Shown one piece after another: positions 36,664-45,275 of a DNA stretch of 64,000 nucleotides. A program made the translations under genes and the position numbers. Every line of letters begins with the position of its first letter. Within the stretch, counting starts at the first letter, position 1. Source of the stretch: Blautia sp. (GTDB taxonomy: Bacteria > Bacillota > Clostridia > Lachnospirales > Lachnospiraceae); the NCBI GenBank assembly GCA_017463155.1, contig JAFTPT010000044.1, forward strand, positions 59,779 through 123,778. The letters run 5' to 3'. The notes below the pieces were generated by a model that had not been told where the DNA came from, did not search any database, and was given only the letters and a program-made list of their open reading frames with translations.

Positions 36664-37200
36664 ATGATACGAGAACTATCAATTAATGATGGAATTGAAG
36701 TATACGACCTTTTACAAAGGATCGGCCCGGATGAGAATGCATTTCAAAATCATGTTAACGGGATGACCTATTCTGACTATCAGAAATGGCTTATAATACA
36801 GCATCAATGGTCTCTGGGTGAAAACCTCCCGGAGGGATATGTTAAGCAATGGACATATTGGCTGATTGTTAATAACAAACCAATTGGGTATGGAAAATTA
36901 AGAGAAAGAGCAACTGAACAATCCAGATTATTTGGAGGAAATATCGGCTTTGCTATTGATCCATTAGAAAGAGGGAAAGGGTACGGAAATCAACTATTTT
37001 CCGAATTGCTGCGAGAAGCAAAATTGAAAGGCATTAAAGAAGTGTTTTCCACAGCGGAGAAGTATAACTATCCATCTTATAAAGTTCATCTCCTAAATGG
37101 TGGGAAACTTGTCTCTGAGGATGAGAAACGGTGGTACTTCGAATTTGATTTATCAGGTGATAGATTTACGGATCATTCTGGCACAGAGGACGCATTATGA
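36664..37200 (+). CDS. GNAT family N-acetyltransferase
   Basis: About 178 residues. The acetyl-CoA binding loop is seen in IGFAIDPLERGKGYGNQLF, with the R/Q-x-x-G-x-G/A signature as RGKGYG. It may acetylate the amine introduced by the aminotransferase just upstream; this is inference. ATG 36664 has AGGTGA five bases upstream, while GTG 36646 directly follows the previous stop. It overlaps the next gene by four bases. Confidence 0.85.
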   Translation: MIRELSINDGIEVYDLLQRIGPDENAFQNHVNGMTYSDYQKWLIIQHQWSLGENLPEGYVKQWTYWLIVNNKPIGYGKLRERATEQSRLFGGNIGFAIDPLERGKGYGNQLFSELLREAKLKGIKEVFSTAEKYNYPSYKVHLLNGGKLVSEDEKRWYFEFDLSGDRFTDHSGTEDAL

Positions 37201-38540
37201 AGAAAGTAATCACATATGGTACGTTCGATCTTCTTCATTATGGACATATCAGGCTTCTGGAAAGAGCGAAGGCTCTCGGAGATTATCTGATCGTAGGTGT
37301 AACTGCTGATGATTTTGACAAGACCCGAGGCAAGATTAATGTACAACAGTCGTTCATGGAACGAGTTGAAGGCGTTAGGGCATTAGGACTCGCTGATGAA
37401 ATCATAATCGAGGAATATGAAGGCCAGAAGATTGACGATATAAATCGATATGGAATAGACATATTCGCAATCGGATCGGACTGGAAAGGTAAATTTGATT
37501 ATCTGTGTGACTACTGCAGCGTTGTGTATCTTGACAGGACGGAAGGTGTATCAAGTTCAGAAATACGCACAGAAAATAGAGAAATCCGAATAGGAGTCAT
37601 TGGCGAAAGCAGATTTTTAAAAAAATTTGTCAAAGAGTGTACCTATGTCAACGGAGCAATAGTTGTAGCAATGGTGACGGATGAGACATCAACATTAGAT
37701 GAAGATTTTTCAGACATAGATATTATTGCTGACAGTTTTGAGAAAATCAAAGATTTTATTGATGCAGTATATGTGATATCCACACCTAATTTGCACTACG
37801 AACAAGTTAAAGCTGCCGTTAATGCTGGCAAACACGTGCTCTGTGAATTGCCGATTGCATTACATCCAGATGAGGTGCAGGAGTTGCATTCTCTTGCGAA
37901 AGCAAACAATGTCTTATTAGTAGAAGGCCTTAAAACGGCATACTCGACAGCATATGCACGGATGCTGCTGATGATTAAAAGTGGAGTGATTGGGAAAGTC
38001 ATATCTGTAGATGCTACATGCACTAGTTTGCGTGAAGATGAGTTTAGTTCGATTGAAAACGAAAAAAGATCATGGAATAGTTTAACTGCCTGGGGAACTG
38101 TTGCTATGCTCCCTGTGTTTCAAATTTTGGGAACAAACTATAGCAATAAACAGATCGTAACAAAATATGCAAATGAAAAGTCAAAATTTGATATTTTCAC
38201 CAGGATATGCTTTACATTCCCGGATGCTGTTGCCTCAATTAAAGTCGGCAAGGGGATTAAATCAGAAGGAGAGCTGATTATTACCGGGACAAAAGGATAT
38301 GTATATGTGCCTGCCCCATGGTGGAAAACAGACTACTTTGAGATCAGATATGAGAATCAGGAGCAGAACAGAAGATATTTTTATCAACTTGAAGGCGAAG
38401 GAATCAGGTATATGATTGTTGCCTTTATTAGTCAGGTCTCATCGCATAGGCATACAAGATATATTGGCGATGAGGTATCGATGATGATTTCCTCGGTGAT
38501 AGAGGATTATTACTCAGATAAGGATGTAACGACAATTTAA
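37197..38540 (+). CDS. TagD-like cytidylyltransferase fused to a Gfo/Idh/MocA-like domain
   Basis: 447 residues in two domains. Residues 1-128 are a glycerol-3-phosphate cytidylyltransferase: TYGTFDLLHYGHIRLL with the HxGH signature (His14, His17) and SSSEIR near the end. Residues about 130-447 are a Gfo/Idh/MocA oxidoreductase: IRIGVIGESRFLKKF as the NAD-binding start and AGKHVLCELPIAL where the family normally has EKP; here the catalytic Lys is Leu218. A Bcs1-like logic, one protein making and activating a polyol phosphate, is suggested, but the missing lysine makes the second activity uncertain. Confidence 0.85.
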   Translation: MKKVITYGTFDLLHYGHIRLLERAKALGDYLIVGVTADDFDKTRGKINVQQSFMERVEGVRALGLADEIIIEEYEGQKIDDINRYGIDIFAIGSDWKGKFDYLCDYCSVVYLDRTEGVSSSEIRTENREIRIGVIGESRFLKKFVKECTYVNGAIVVAMVTDETSTLDEDFSDIDIIADSFEKIKDFIDAVYVISTPNLHYEQVKAAVNAGKHVLCELPIALHPDEVQELHSLAKANNVLLVEGLKTAYSTAYARMLLMIKSGVIGKVISVDATCTSLREDEFSSIENEKRSWNSLTAWGTVAMLPVFQILGTNYSNKQIVTKYANEKSKFDIFTRICFTFPDAVASIKVGKGIKSEGELIITGTKGYVYVPAPWWKTDYFEIRYENQEQNRRYFYQLEGEGIRYMIVAFISQVSSHRHTRYIGDEVSMMISSVIEDYYSDKDVTTI

Positions 38541-38583
38541 GGCTTGAAAAGCGGCGTGAAAAGCTGTGAAGGGAGAAGTGGAT

Positions 38584-40236
38584 ATGGGTAACAACAAAAG
38601 CAAGAATCTGTCAATGAGGGAAGCAATGGAGAGAGGGCTCCGACCAGGCGTTATCTTAATTCCGGTGATTATATTTGTAACCCTGATTGCAATTGGAACG
38701 GTAAACGGGGAAATGTTCATTTCAGCGTTGAACAGTTTCTTCGTTTCATTGATGGTAAATGGTAGTTGGTTTGTCTCATTGGCAACACTGGCGTTTGTGT
38801 TGTTTATGGTTTTTATTATGGTTCATCCGATTGGGAATGTAAAACTCGGCGGAAAAGATGCAAAGCCGGAATATAGTCTGTGGAACTGGTTTGCAATTTC
38901 ACTCTGTGCCGGCATTGGAACAGGCATTGTGTTCTGGGGTCCAGTAGAGCCGCTTAGATTTGCTGTACAGCCCCAGCTTAGTGCAGGCCTGGAAAGCGGA
39001 TCAAGAGAAGCTGTTATATGGGCATTAAGTAAGAGTTATCTTCATTGGTCGTTTGCACCATATGCTACATATGCAATTTTTGGAGTTGTTATTGCCTTCG
39101 CGTATTACAATCTACGGAGCAGTTATTCTGTTAGCTCTGGCTTTTCTCCTGTCCTTGGAAAAACAACGGAAAAGAAATGGTTTAAGGGACTCGTTGACAC
39201 ACTGACCGTATTTGCTATTACAGGGGGCTGTGCAGGATCTCTTGGTTATGGGTTGTTACAAATTAGCAGCGGCTTGAATACTGTCTTTGGTATTCCTGCA
39301 ACGACTTGGACATATATTGCGATATGCGTCTTTATCGTTGTGATGTACAACGTGTCGAGCGTAACAGGAATGGACCGAGGAATTCGTTGGCTGAGTGACA
39401 AGAATGCATGGGCATTTTTGATCATGATGGTCTTGGCATTTCTGTTTGGCCCGGGACAATGGATATGCAACTTGTTTGCTGAATCAATCGGGGATTTCTT
39501 GTCGGGATTTGTGAAATCTATTACCGCGGTTTCTGCATTTAACGATGCAGGCCAGGCTGTAGGATCTGTGTGGCATCAATCGAGTGAACTATGGCCGCAG
39601 TGGTGGGATCACTATTACTTTGTTGATTTCCTGAGTTTCGGACCTATTGTTGGTTTGTTCTGCATCAAACTAGCAAAGGGCCGCACTCTCAGACAGTTCG
39701 TAGTGATGAATTGGCTTGTACCTTCTATCTTCGGAATCATCTGGTTTGCGATTTTTGGCGGGCTTGCACTAGACATCCAATATAATTTCGCGGCTTATGC
39801 TGACAAAATTGATCTGCAAGGGTGCGCATCGCTATTTGACTACATGCAGCAATTTGGCAATGAAGCTATGATGCTTAAGGTGATTGAGGTAATACCGTTT
39901 GCTTCAGTACTAAAGCCTCTGATTCTTCTTCTGATAGTTGTATCTTTTGTAACGATGGCAGATTCAACTACGTCCACAGTTGCATTGATGTCTATCCAGA
40001 ATAATGCTGGGGTTGATGAGGCACCTACGCTTCTGAAAATCATGTGGGGTCTGATTATGGGACTCGCGGCTCTTGTGTTTACACTCACCGGGAGCATTGA
40101 CGGAATCAAGATCATAAAAACAATTGCAGGATTCCCGATACTTATAGTCGGCGTGGCAATGATTATTATGTTCTTGGTTTATATCGTTAAGAACGGTAGA
40201 AGTAAAACGGTAAAAGATATGATGAATGATCAGTAG
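38584..40236 (+). CDS. BCCT family betaine/carnitine/choline transporter
   Basis: About 550 residues with 12 membrane helices. The family marks are GTGIVFWGPVEPL, the SxSFAPYATY-like helix (LHWSFAPYATYAIF) and FVTMADSTTSTVALMS. BCCT proteins import quaternary amines using ion gradients. With licA and licC-like genes directly downstream, choline for glycan decoration is the likely substrate, replacing LicB. The start at 38584 has GGGAGA eight bases upstream. Confidence 0.92.
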   Translation: MGNNKSKNLSMREAMERGLRPGVILIPVIIFVTLIAIGTVNGEMFISALNSFFVSLMVNGSWFVSLATLAFVLFMVFIMVHPIGNVKLGGKDAKPEYSLWNWFAISLCAGIGTGIVFWGPVEPLRFAVQPQLSAGLESGSREAVIWALSKSYLHWSFAPYATYAIFGVVIAFAYYNLRSSYSVSSGFSPVLGKTTEKKWFKGLVDTLTVFAITGGCAGSLGYGLLQISSGLNTVFGIPATTWTYIAICVFIVVMYNVSSVTGMDRGIRWLSDKNAWAFLIMMVLAFLFGPGQWICNLFAESIGDFLSGFVKSITAVSAFNDAGQAVGSVWHQSSELWPQWWDHYYFVDFLSFGPIVGLFCIKLAKGRTLRQFVVMNWLVPSIFGIIWFAIFGGLALDIQYNFAAYADKIDLQGCASLFDYMQQFGNEAMMLKVIEVIPFASVLKPLILLLIVVSFVTMADSTTSTVALMSIQNNAGVDEAPTLLKIMWGLIMGLAALVFTLTGSIDGIKIIKTIAGFPILIVGVAMIIMFLVYIVKNGRSKTVKDMMNDQ

Positions 40237-40266
40237 TGATCATTAACCTCGGGAGGAACAGGGATA

Positions 40267-41160
40267 ATGAACAGGCATACTCTGGATGCGCTTGCTATAT
40301 TTGAAAGATGCATGCACATTAAGCCGAAGACGATAGAGATGTTAGACGGCGGTTTTACTAATATTAGTTATCTTATACTTGCAAATGGAGAGAAATACAT
40401 CATTCGTATTCCGGGCAAAGGCACTAATGAGTATATTTGCAGAGCCGATGAGATTGAAAACATGAAGCGTCTGTCAAAAACGGGTCTCCTTCCGAGAATA
40501 TTTTATTCTGATTCAGATTCAGGAATCATTATATCATCGTATGTTGAGGATAACGAGCCGTTTAAGGTGGAAGATATCGGAAATAGGAAGAAACTGAAAG
40601 CAGTATGTACGGCTTTGTCAAGTCTGCATAATTCAGGAATCCTCTTAAATAATGAATTCGATATTATTGCGACGAAGAATCACTATATAGAAGTTTTAGA
40701 CGAGATTGGAGTAGATTTACCGAAAGAGGTCTTAAGTAACACAGAGAAGCTTGACGAAGCAGTTCACTATCTGTTTAGCAAATTTCCGAAGCAACTTGTG
40801 CCATGCCATGGAGATCCTAAACTGAACAATTTCTTGTTCTCCAGAGATCGCCTCTATGTGATCGACTGGGAATATTCGGGAATGGTTGATAAATATTTTG
40901 ACCTTGTAAATCTTGCAATGACAAATTACTTAACCGAAGAACAGGAAGAGCAGTGCCTCCGGGTGTATGAAGAATGTGATTCAAAGCCATTTATTAAAGA
41001 AAAATACATTTTATATAAGGTTATTACAGATTACTTGTGGCTATATTGGCACTTAATAAAATTAAACCAGGGTGAAATGGTTGAATATAACAGGAAAAGC
41101 TGGAAAAATCGCCTGAAACGAGCTCTGGATAATCTGAAATTAGCGGAGGAAATTAGATGA
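40267..41160 (+). CDS. licA: Choline kinase (LicA-like)
   Basis: 297 residues, APH/choline kinase fold. Brenner motif CHGDPKLNNFLF (His181, Asp183, Asn188 region) followed by VIDWEYSG, which binds the second metal. MLDGGFTNISYLI is the family N-terminus. It would phosphorylate choline taken up by the BCCT transporter. It overlaps the next gene by four bases, as expected for the next pathway step. Confidence 0.9.
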   Translation: MNRHTLDALAIFERCMHIKPKTIEMLDGGFTNISYLILANGEKYIIRIPGKGTNEYICRADEIENMKRLSKTGLLPRIFYSDSDSGIIISSYVEDNEPFKVEDIGNRKKLKAVCTALSSLHNSGILLNNEFDIIATKNHYIEVLDEIGVDLPKEVLSNTEKLDEAVHYLFSKFPKQLVPCHGDPKLNNFLFSRDRLYVIDWEYSGMVDKYFDLVNLAMTNYLTEEQEEQCLRVYEECDSKPFIKEKYILYKVITDYLWLYWHLIKLNQGEMVEYNRKSWKNRLKRALDNLKLAEEIR

Positions 41161-41873
41161 AACAAGGGATAATACTCGCTGCTGGGCTTGGGAGACGATT
41201 AAAAGAAGTTACATTCAAAACGCCAAAGTCACTCATTCGTGTAGATGGGGTTCCAATTTTGGAAAGAAACATTCAATACATGATTGATTCTGGCTGTGCG
41301 AGAGTGGTAATTGTCGTTGGTTATATGAAGGAGCGCTTTTCGTATTTGGCGGGAAAATATAAAGAAGTAGTAATTGTCGAGAATCCAGATTATGATTCAA
41401 CCAACACTGTATCTTCAATGAATTGTGCAAGTCGATATTTCGACTATGACTCCTTTGTTACCACGGCGGACATATATTTAAGAGAGAACCTATTCCAAAA
41501 ATACGGTGACGATTATAGCTTTTATCTTTTAAGACCATATGATAATTTTGAAAAGCCTGATTGGGTTGCGGTACTTGATGAGAACAATAGATTTGTTTCT
41601 GTAGATACCAGGGCAATTGAGGGATTCTCATACACAGGGATATCATTTTGGAAGAAAAAGGACCTCGACTATATTAAGCATAAACTATCTCTTGTAGATT
41701 GGGAGAATGAGAAAGAGCGTCAACAGTATTGGGATGAATTACACATTCATGATTACTCTACATTCGAACTTCATGCAAAAATCCTTAAGGATGATAACGA
41801 AATCTATGAGTTCGATGATATGAGTGATATAGAGAAGCTACAGAAGACGGATAGCGTAACAATTGAGTGGTAA
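41157..41873 (+). CDS. licC: Phosphocholine cytidylyltransferase (LicC-like)
   Basis: 238 residues, nucleotidyltransferase fold. AAGLGRRLKEVTFKTPKSLI is the nucleotide-binding loop with the conserved GxGxR and PK, and NPDYDSTNTVSSMNCA resembles the LicC choline-pocket region. It would make CDP-choline from phosphocholine and CTP. No LicD phosphotransferase is seen, so the final transfer is unassigned. Confidence 0.9.
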   Translation: MKQGIILAAGLGRRLKEVTFKTPKSLIRVDGVPILERNIQYMIDSGCARVVIVVGYMKERFSYLAGKYKEVVIVENPDYDSTNTVSSMNCASRYFDYDSFVTTADIYLRENLFQKYGDDYSFYLLRPYDNFEKPDWVAVLDENNRFVSVDTRAIEGFSYTGISFWKKKDLDYIKHKLSLVDWENEKERQQYWDELHIHDYSTFELHAKILKDDNEIYEFDDMSDIEKLQKTDSVTIEW

Positions 41874-42057
41874 AGAAGTATGAAAATCAATATAAATGCA
41901 GATATGGATGCATATGATTGATATCCGAGAAGATTGCCAAAAAAGGTTAGATTGGACACTATCACGAAAGATGTCGAAAAAGGAAGGATATAGACTATGC
42001 CCAGATTAATCACTACCGGCGAAACTAATTTAACATGCGGTATCAAGAGGAACTGAA

Positions 42058-42288
42058 ATGCAAGACAACATAATCTGGAAATGTACATATTGCCAAATCA
42101 ACCCGTCCGCGCAATCCAGTAAGAAATGCCCTCGCTGTGGACGAAAGCTGACACCGTGGGATCTCAGCAAAGCACCACTTGAACGACAACCGGAGTGGCC
42201 ACTGACTAAAAGTGAGGTAGAATCATCTGCGGATAATGACGAAAATCGCATCGACTATACGAAGTTTTTTGATAAGAGTAATGATTGA
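42058..42288 (+). CDS. Small zinc-ribbon protein
   Basis: 76 residues. Two CxxC pairs, WKCTYC and KKCPRCGRK, make a typical zinc ribbon at the N-terminus; the C-terminal 35 residues are acidic and probably unstructured. No family beyond the ribbon is recognised. It lies 185 bases after licC and opens a run of three plus-strand genes (to 45057) unlike the polysaccharide genes. Its role may be as an adaptor to the next two proteins, but that is only context. Confidence 0.65.
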   Translation: MQDNIIWKCTYCQINPSAQSSKKCPRCGRKLTPWDLSKAPLERQPEWPLTKSEVESSADNDENRIDYTKFFDKSND

Positions 42289-42357
42289 AATAGTATCAAG
42301 AATTGGTAATAAACCAATGAATCAAATAAGCATGTTTTAGGATAAGGAGCAACAACT

Positions 42358-43410
42358 ATGCAAGTTCTTTATAGCTCACTTCATAATCTTGATTTAAATC
42401 AGGACGAACCTGTGAGGAAGGATATTCCTTCTGATTTCGGTTCCTTTATGCAGTCATATATCGAATTTGCAACATCATCAAATGATACGACGCGGGAATA
42501 TACTGTTCGGGATAAGAACAGAACGGTTGTTAGCTGTCTCTCTGATTTGTTTTGCGATGTTCTCAAACAGGGAGACATTGTTACTGATCCAGTTGTGCCG
42601 GATTCTATGTCGGATTCGATTGCGCTTAAGCTACTCGACGCTGAGAAATCTGCGCAGGAACGAGTACAGGGTATGAGTACAATCCAGAAGGGAAGTATAG
42701 TTCAGGCGCTGATAAAAGATGATGATACTTATTCCTATGTGATAGCCAAGGTTGAACATAAAGAATGGTTTGAAGGTGAAACTCTTCAGAAGAACTTCGG
42801 ATTTCCCAATGAGAATAAAGTGTGGAAATCTGCTGTGATAGGGCTGTCTATTGTTGCAGATGCAGTAATGCTATCACCGATCCGTTGCTATATAAATACA
42901 CAAGCAAAGTATTGGACAGAGTCATTTCTCGAGGTTGATGAAGCCAAGAATGATACAACGAATACCCTTGCTGTTATGAAGGCAATAGATAAAGTGTTGG
43001 GACCTCTGAGAAACACAGCGCCGATAGATTATTATAATCTCCGTAATTCCGCAATACATGAATTGCAAACGGAGCAAACTCTCAATTATCCAGGTTTTGT
43101 CGGAGGCCTGTTAGATTGCTATTGTCCCACAGAAGAAAGCGTCGATACAGCGACCCTGAAAGAGAAATTGCTCGAGCTGCCAACCGAAGGGAAATTTGAC
43201 ACTCAGTTCCATACTGACCCGAAAGCTATAAAGAATCTGAAGAAAGTGAAGATTTCAGTATCACCAACGATAGATGTTCTTATTCGAGAGGCGCAAAACA
43301 ACTGGGAAGAAAGCTTTCGTATTCACGAAAAGTCAGATGGTAAATCTTATCTTATGATCCGTTGTGAGGATGAAAAGACTTTACGTATGTTTCCGAAAGA
43401 TAAGGATTAA
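42358..43410 (+). CDS. Unknown protein, weak resemblance to nucleoid-associated NA37/YejK
   Basis: 350 residues, soluble, no membrane segment. The order of elements (a YVIAKVEHKEWFEGETLQ core strand pair, a helical middle, and a C-terminal ISVSPTIDVLI ... SYLMIRC ... LRMFP strand set) resembles the NA37/YejK nucleoid protein family. The similarity is by eye only. NA37-like proteins also occur in accessory islands. The reading frame starts after AAGGAGCAAC. It precedes the membrane protein gene by 33 bases, so the two are probably one operon. Confidence 0.5.
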   Translation: MQVLYSSLHNLDLNQDEPVRKDIPSDFGSFMQSYIEFATSSNDTTREYTVRDKNRTVVSCLSDLFCDVLKQGDIVTDPVVPDSMSDSIALKLLDAEKSAQERVQGMSTIQKGSIVQALIKDDDTYSYVIAKVEHKEWFEGETLQKNFGFPNENKVWKSAVIGLSIVADAVMLSPIRCYINTQAKYWTESFLEVDEAKNDTTNTLAVMKAIDKVLGPLRNTAPIDYYNLRNSAIHELQTEQTLNYPGFVGGLLDCYCPTEESVDTATLKEKLLELPTEGKFDTQFHTDPKAIKNLKKVKISVSPTIDVLIREAQNNWEESFRIHEKSDGKSYLMIRCEDEKTLRMFPKDKD

Positions 43411-43443
43411 TCTTTTGTATGGACAGCAGGAAGGGAGGATAGC

Positions 43444-45057
43444 GTGTTCAACATAATTGATAGGGCAAGTAATATGCTGAAGACGACTCCTTTCGCATAT
43501 AGCGAGATTCTATATGAGTTTACAGCCGAGTATAGGATTGGAAAGGATTGTATTCCTAATATAGAAGAGTTACTTGTTTTTACCGGCGATGCTCCAGAGA
43601 TGGACAAAATATCGGTTACCTTTTCAGATGGAACATCCAGCGTGATTGTCAATGTGGCTGCTTGGACAGATTCTTTCGAAGAGTTTACTAATAATCTATA
43701 TTCGTCAGATGAAGTTATCGTTTCAATCAAGATTGAGAAGAAAATACATGATGGGGTTCTGAACGTATACAATTTAAATTCCTTCTCAGAATTCCTTAAT
43801 GGACGGTCGTACACACAGCTTTTTGACATTTTCGCTCAGCTGTTCAAGCTTTGTGGAAATCGGATTGTTTTTCATTTGCTGGATACGAACGGTTCCTTAA
43901 GAACCAGAAACATCGCATTCTCAGATAATAATGTTGAATGGAAGGTGAACACTCCCAGGCATGAGCAACTTAAAAACTGTGAAGACGCGAGCATATTTCT
44001 TGATAAGGAAAAGTATCCATTACTTCCACAAGATTTTGCAATAACTGGTCCTGTTGAAGGCTCTGGGTTTGGAAACATAAAAGGACTGTTCGAGAAACTC
44101 CGTAGTATATGGTCCTATTTTTATCTTGCAAATTCGGCGTATATTGCCAATGAAAAGGCAATCCTACAATTCGATCCTGCTGGGGTAGCGGAGAAATATG
44201 ACTTCGATGATCTGACCAAAAACACAATAGTTCCTCAGATTTATGAGTGGGCTTTTAAAGACGACGGATGCGTTGATAAAGCCAGTATTGCAAGGAAAAT
44301 AATAAACGTATACTGCAGGAGCAATGCAGCAATTCTGACGATTGACGAGAAACTATTCAACTCAATCAAATCAGACTATGTGATCTATCAGAAGAATCAT
44401 GCCGATCAATACATCGACATGAAGAACAAAATTTCTGAGTGCATAGTGGATAGTGCAAAACAAATGCAGGAATTGTCGCATGATGTGGACGAGGCTTTTA
44501 GAAATAACTTTGTAGCGGTTATTGTATTTTTGATGACAGTTCTGCTAACAGATTCTATTGACTTTTCCCAGTTCCTTGGAAGAACTGTCTCGTCAAATGT
44601 TACTGCTGTATGCGGTATTTTCACATTTGGGTCTATCTTATATTTGATTGCTACAATTATTATGGGTAATCAGAAATGGAAATGGCTGGAGCAGTCATAT
44701 GATGATCTGAAAGCAAACTATAATGGTACTCTGGATGATCAGGATATAGAAGAGGCTTTCAACCATGATCAGCCAATAAAGACCGCAAAGGAGCAGTTTA
44801 AAAAGCTTCGATGCCGAATGATAGGACTATGGTTGGCAATGATTATAGGTCTGGGTATGTTCACGGGAATATTGTATATGAACGGGAACCTCTCAAAGGA
44901 ACCAGAGGTAGTCATTAGTGACATTGAGACTGATAATACTGTAGTTCCACCATCAGAGGATCCCCTAGATAAAGACCTCCCAGATGACACTCCCGTTGAG
45001 GAAAAGAACGGCGAAGAACAGGCGCAATCTGAATCAAATGGAGATATGGATCAATAG
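43444..45057 (+). CDS. Unknown membrane protein with large cytosolic domain
   Basis: 537 residues. The first 355 are soluble and match no family I know. A predicted helix pair follows (FVAVIVFLMTVLLTDSI and CGIFTFGSILYLIATIIMG), then a charged coil (WLEQSYDDLKANYNG), a third segment (MIGLWLAMIIGLGMFTGILY) and an acidic tail rich in D, E and P. Soluble sensor domain plus membrane helices is a common effector layout in abortive-infection systems, which is only a suggestion. It has a GGAGG site upstream of GTG at 43444 and follows the NA37-like gene closely. Confidence 0.55.
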   Translation: MFNIIDRASNMLKTTPFAYSEILYEFTAEYRIGKDCIPNIEELLVFTGDAPEMDKISVTFSDGTSSVIVNVAAWTDSFEEFTNNLYSSDEVIVSIKIEKKIHDGVLNVYNLNSFSEFLNGRSYTQLFDIFAQLFKLCGNRIVFHLLDTNGSLRTRNIAFSDNNVEWKVNTPRHEQLKNCEDASIFLDKEKYPLLPQDFAITGPVEGSGFGNIKGLFEKLRSIWSYFYLANSAYIANEKAILQFDPAGVAEKYDFDDLTKNTIVPQIYEWAFKDDGCVDKASIARKIINVYCRSNAAILTIDEKLFNSIKSDYVIYQKNHADQYIDMKNKISECIVDSAKQMQELSHDVDEAFRNNFVAVIVFLMTVLLTDSIDFSQFLGRTVSSNVTAVCGIFTFGSILYLIATIIMGNQKWKWLEQSYDDLKANYNGTLDDQDIEEAFNHDQPIKTAKEQFKKLRCRMIGLWLAMIIGLGMFTGILYMNGNLSKEPEVVISDIETDNTVVPPSEDPLDKDLPDDTPVEEKNGEEQAQSESNGDMDQ

Positions 45058-45135
45058 CGCCATAGAAGATTATATATATATCTCTCTGTGGCTTCTCACC
45101 ACAGAAATCTATAACCACAGAAAGGAACAACTACA

Positions 45136-45192
45136 ATGAACACCTACTTAGTAACCGGCTGCGCAGGTTTATTAAACCCAACACCCCCTTAG
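45136..45192 (+). pseudogene. NAD-dependent epimerase/dehydratase, cut off after the start
   Basis: ATG at 45136 with AAAGGAA upstream encodes MNTYLVTGCAGLLNPTPP and stops. MNTYLVTGCAG is the standard opening of dTDP-glucose dehydratase/epimerase proteins up to the middle of the Rossmann GxxGxxG; the expected continuation FIGS is replaced. The break coincides with the palindrome GGTTTATTAAACC (45166-45178) and the adjoining recombinase element. No matching remainder was found in the window. Confidence 0.75.
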
Positions 45193-45200
45193 ATACATAA

Positions 45201-45262
45201 GAAAAATCAGGGATTTGAGCAAAAAGATAAAATACCTTTTTCCCTGTTTTCCCTGATTTTTC
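45201..45262 (-). terminator. Terminator of the minus-strand recombinase genes
   Basis: Perfect 12-base arms: GAAAAATCAGGG (45201-45212) and CCCTGATTTTTC (45251-45262). Read on the minus strand the stem ends in a T-run, just after the recombinase stop at 45276. Confidence 0.75.
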
Positions 45263-45275
45263 CCTTATGACTCAT

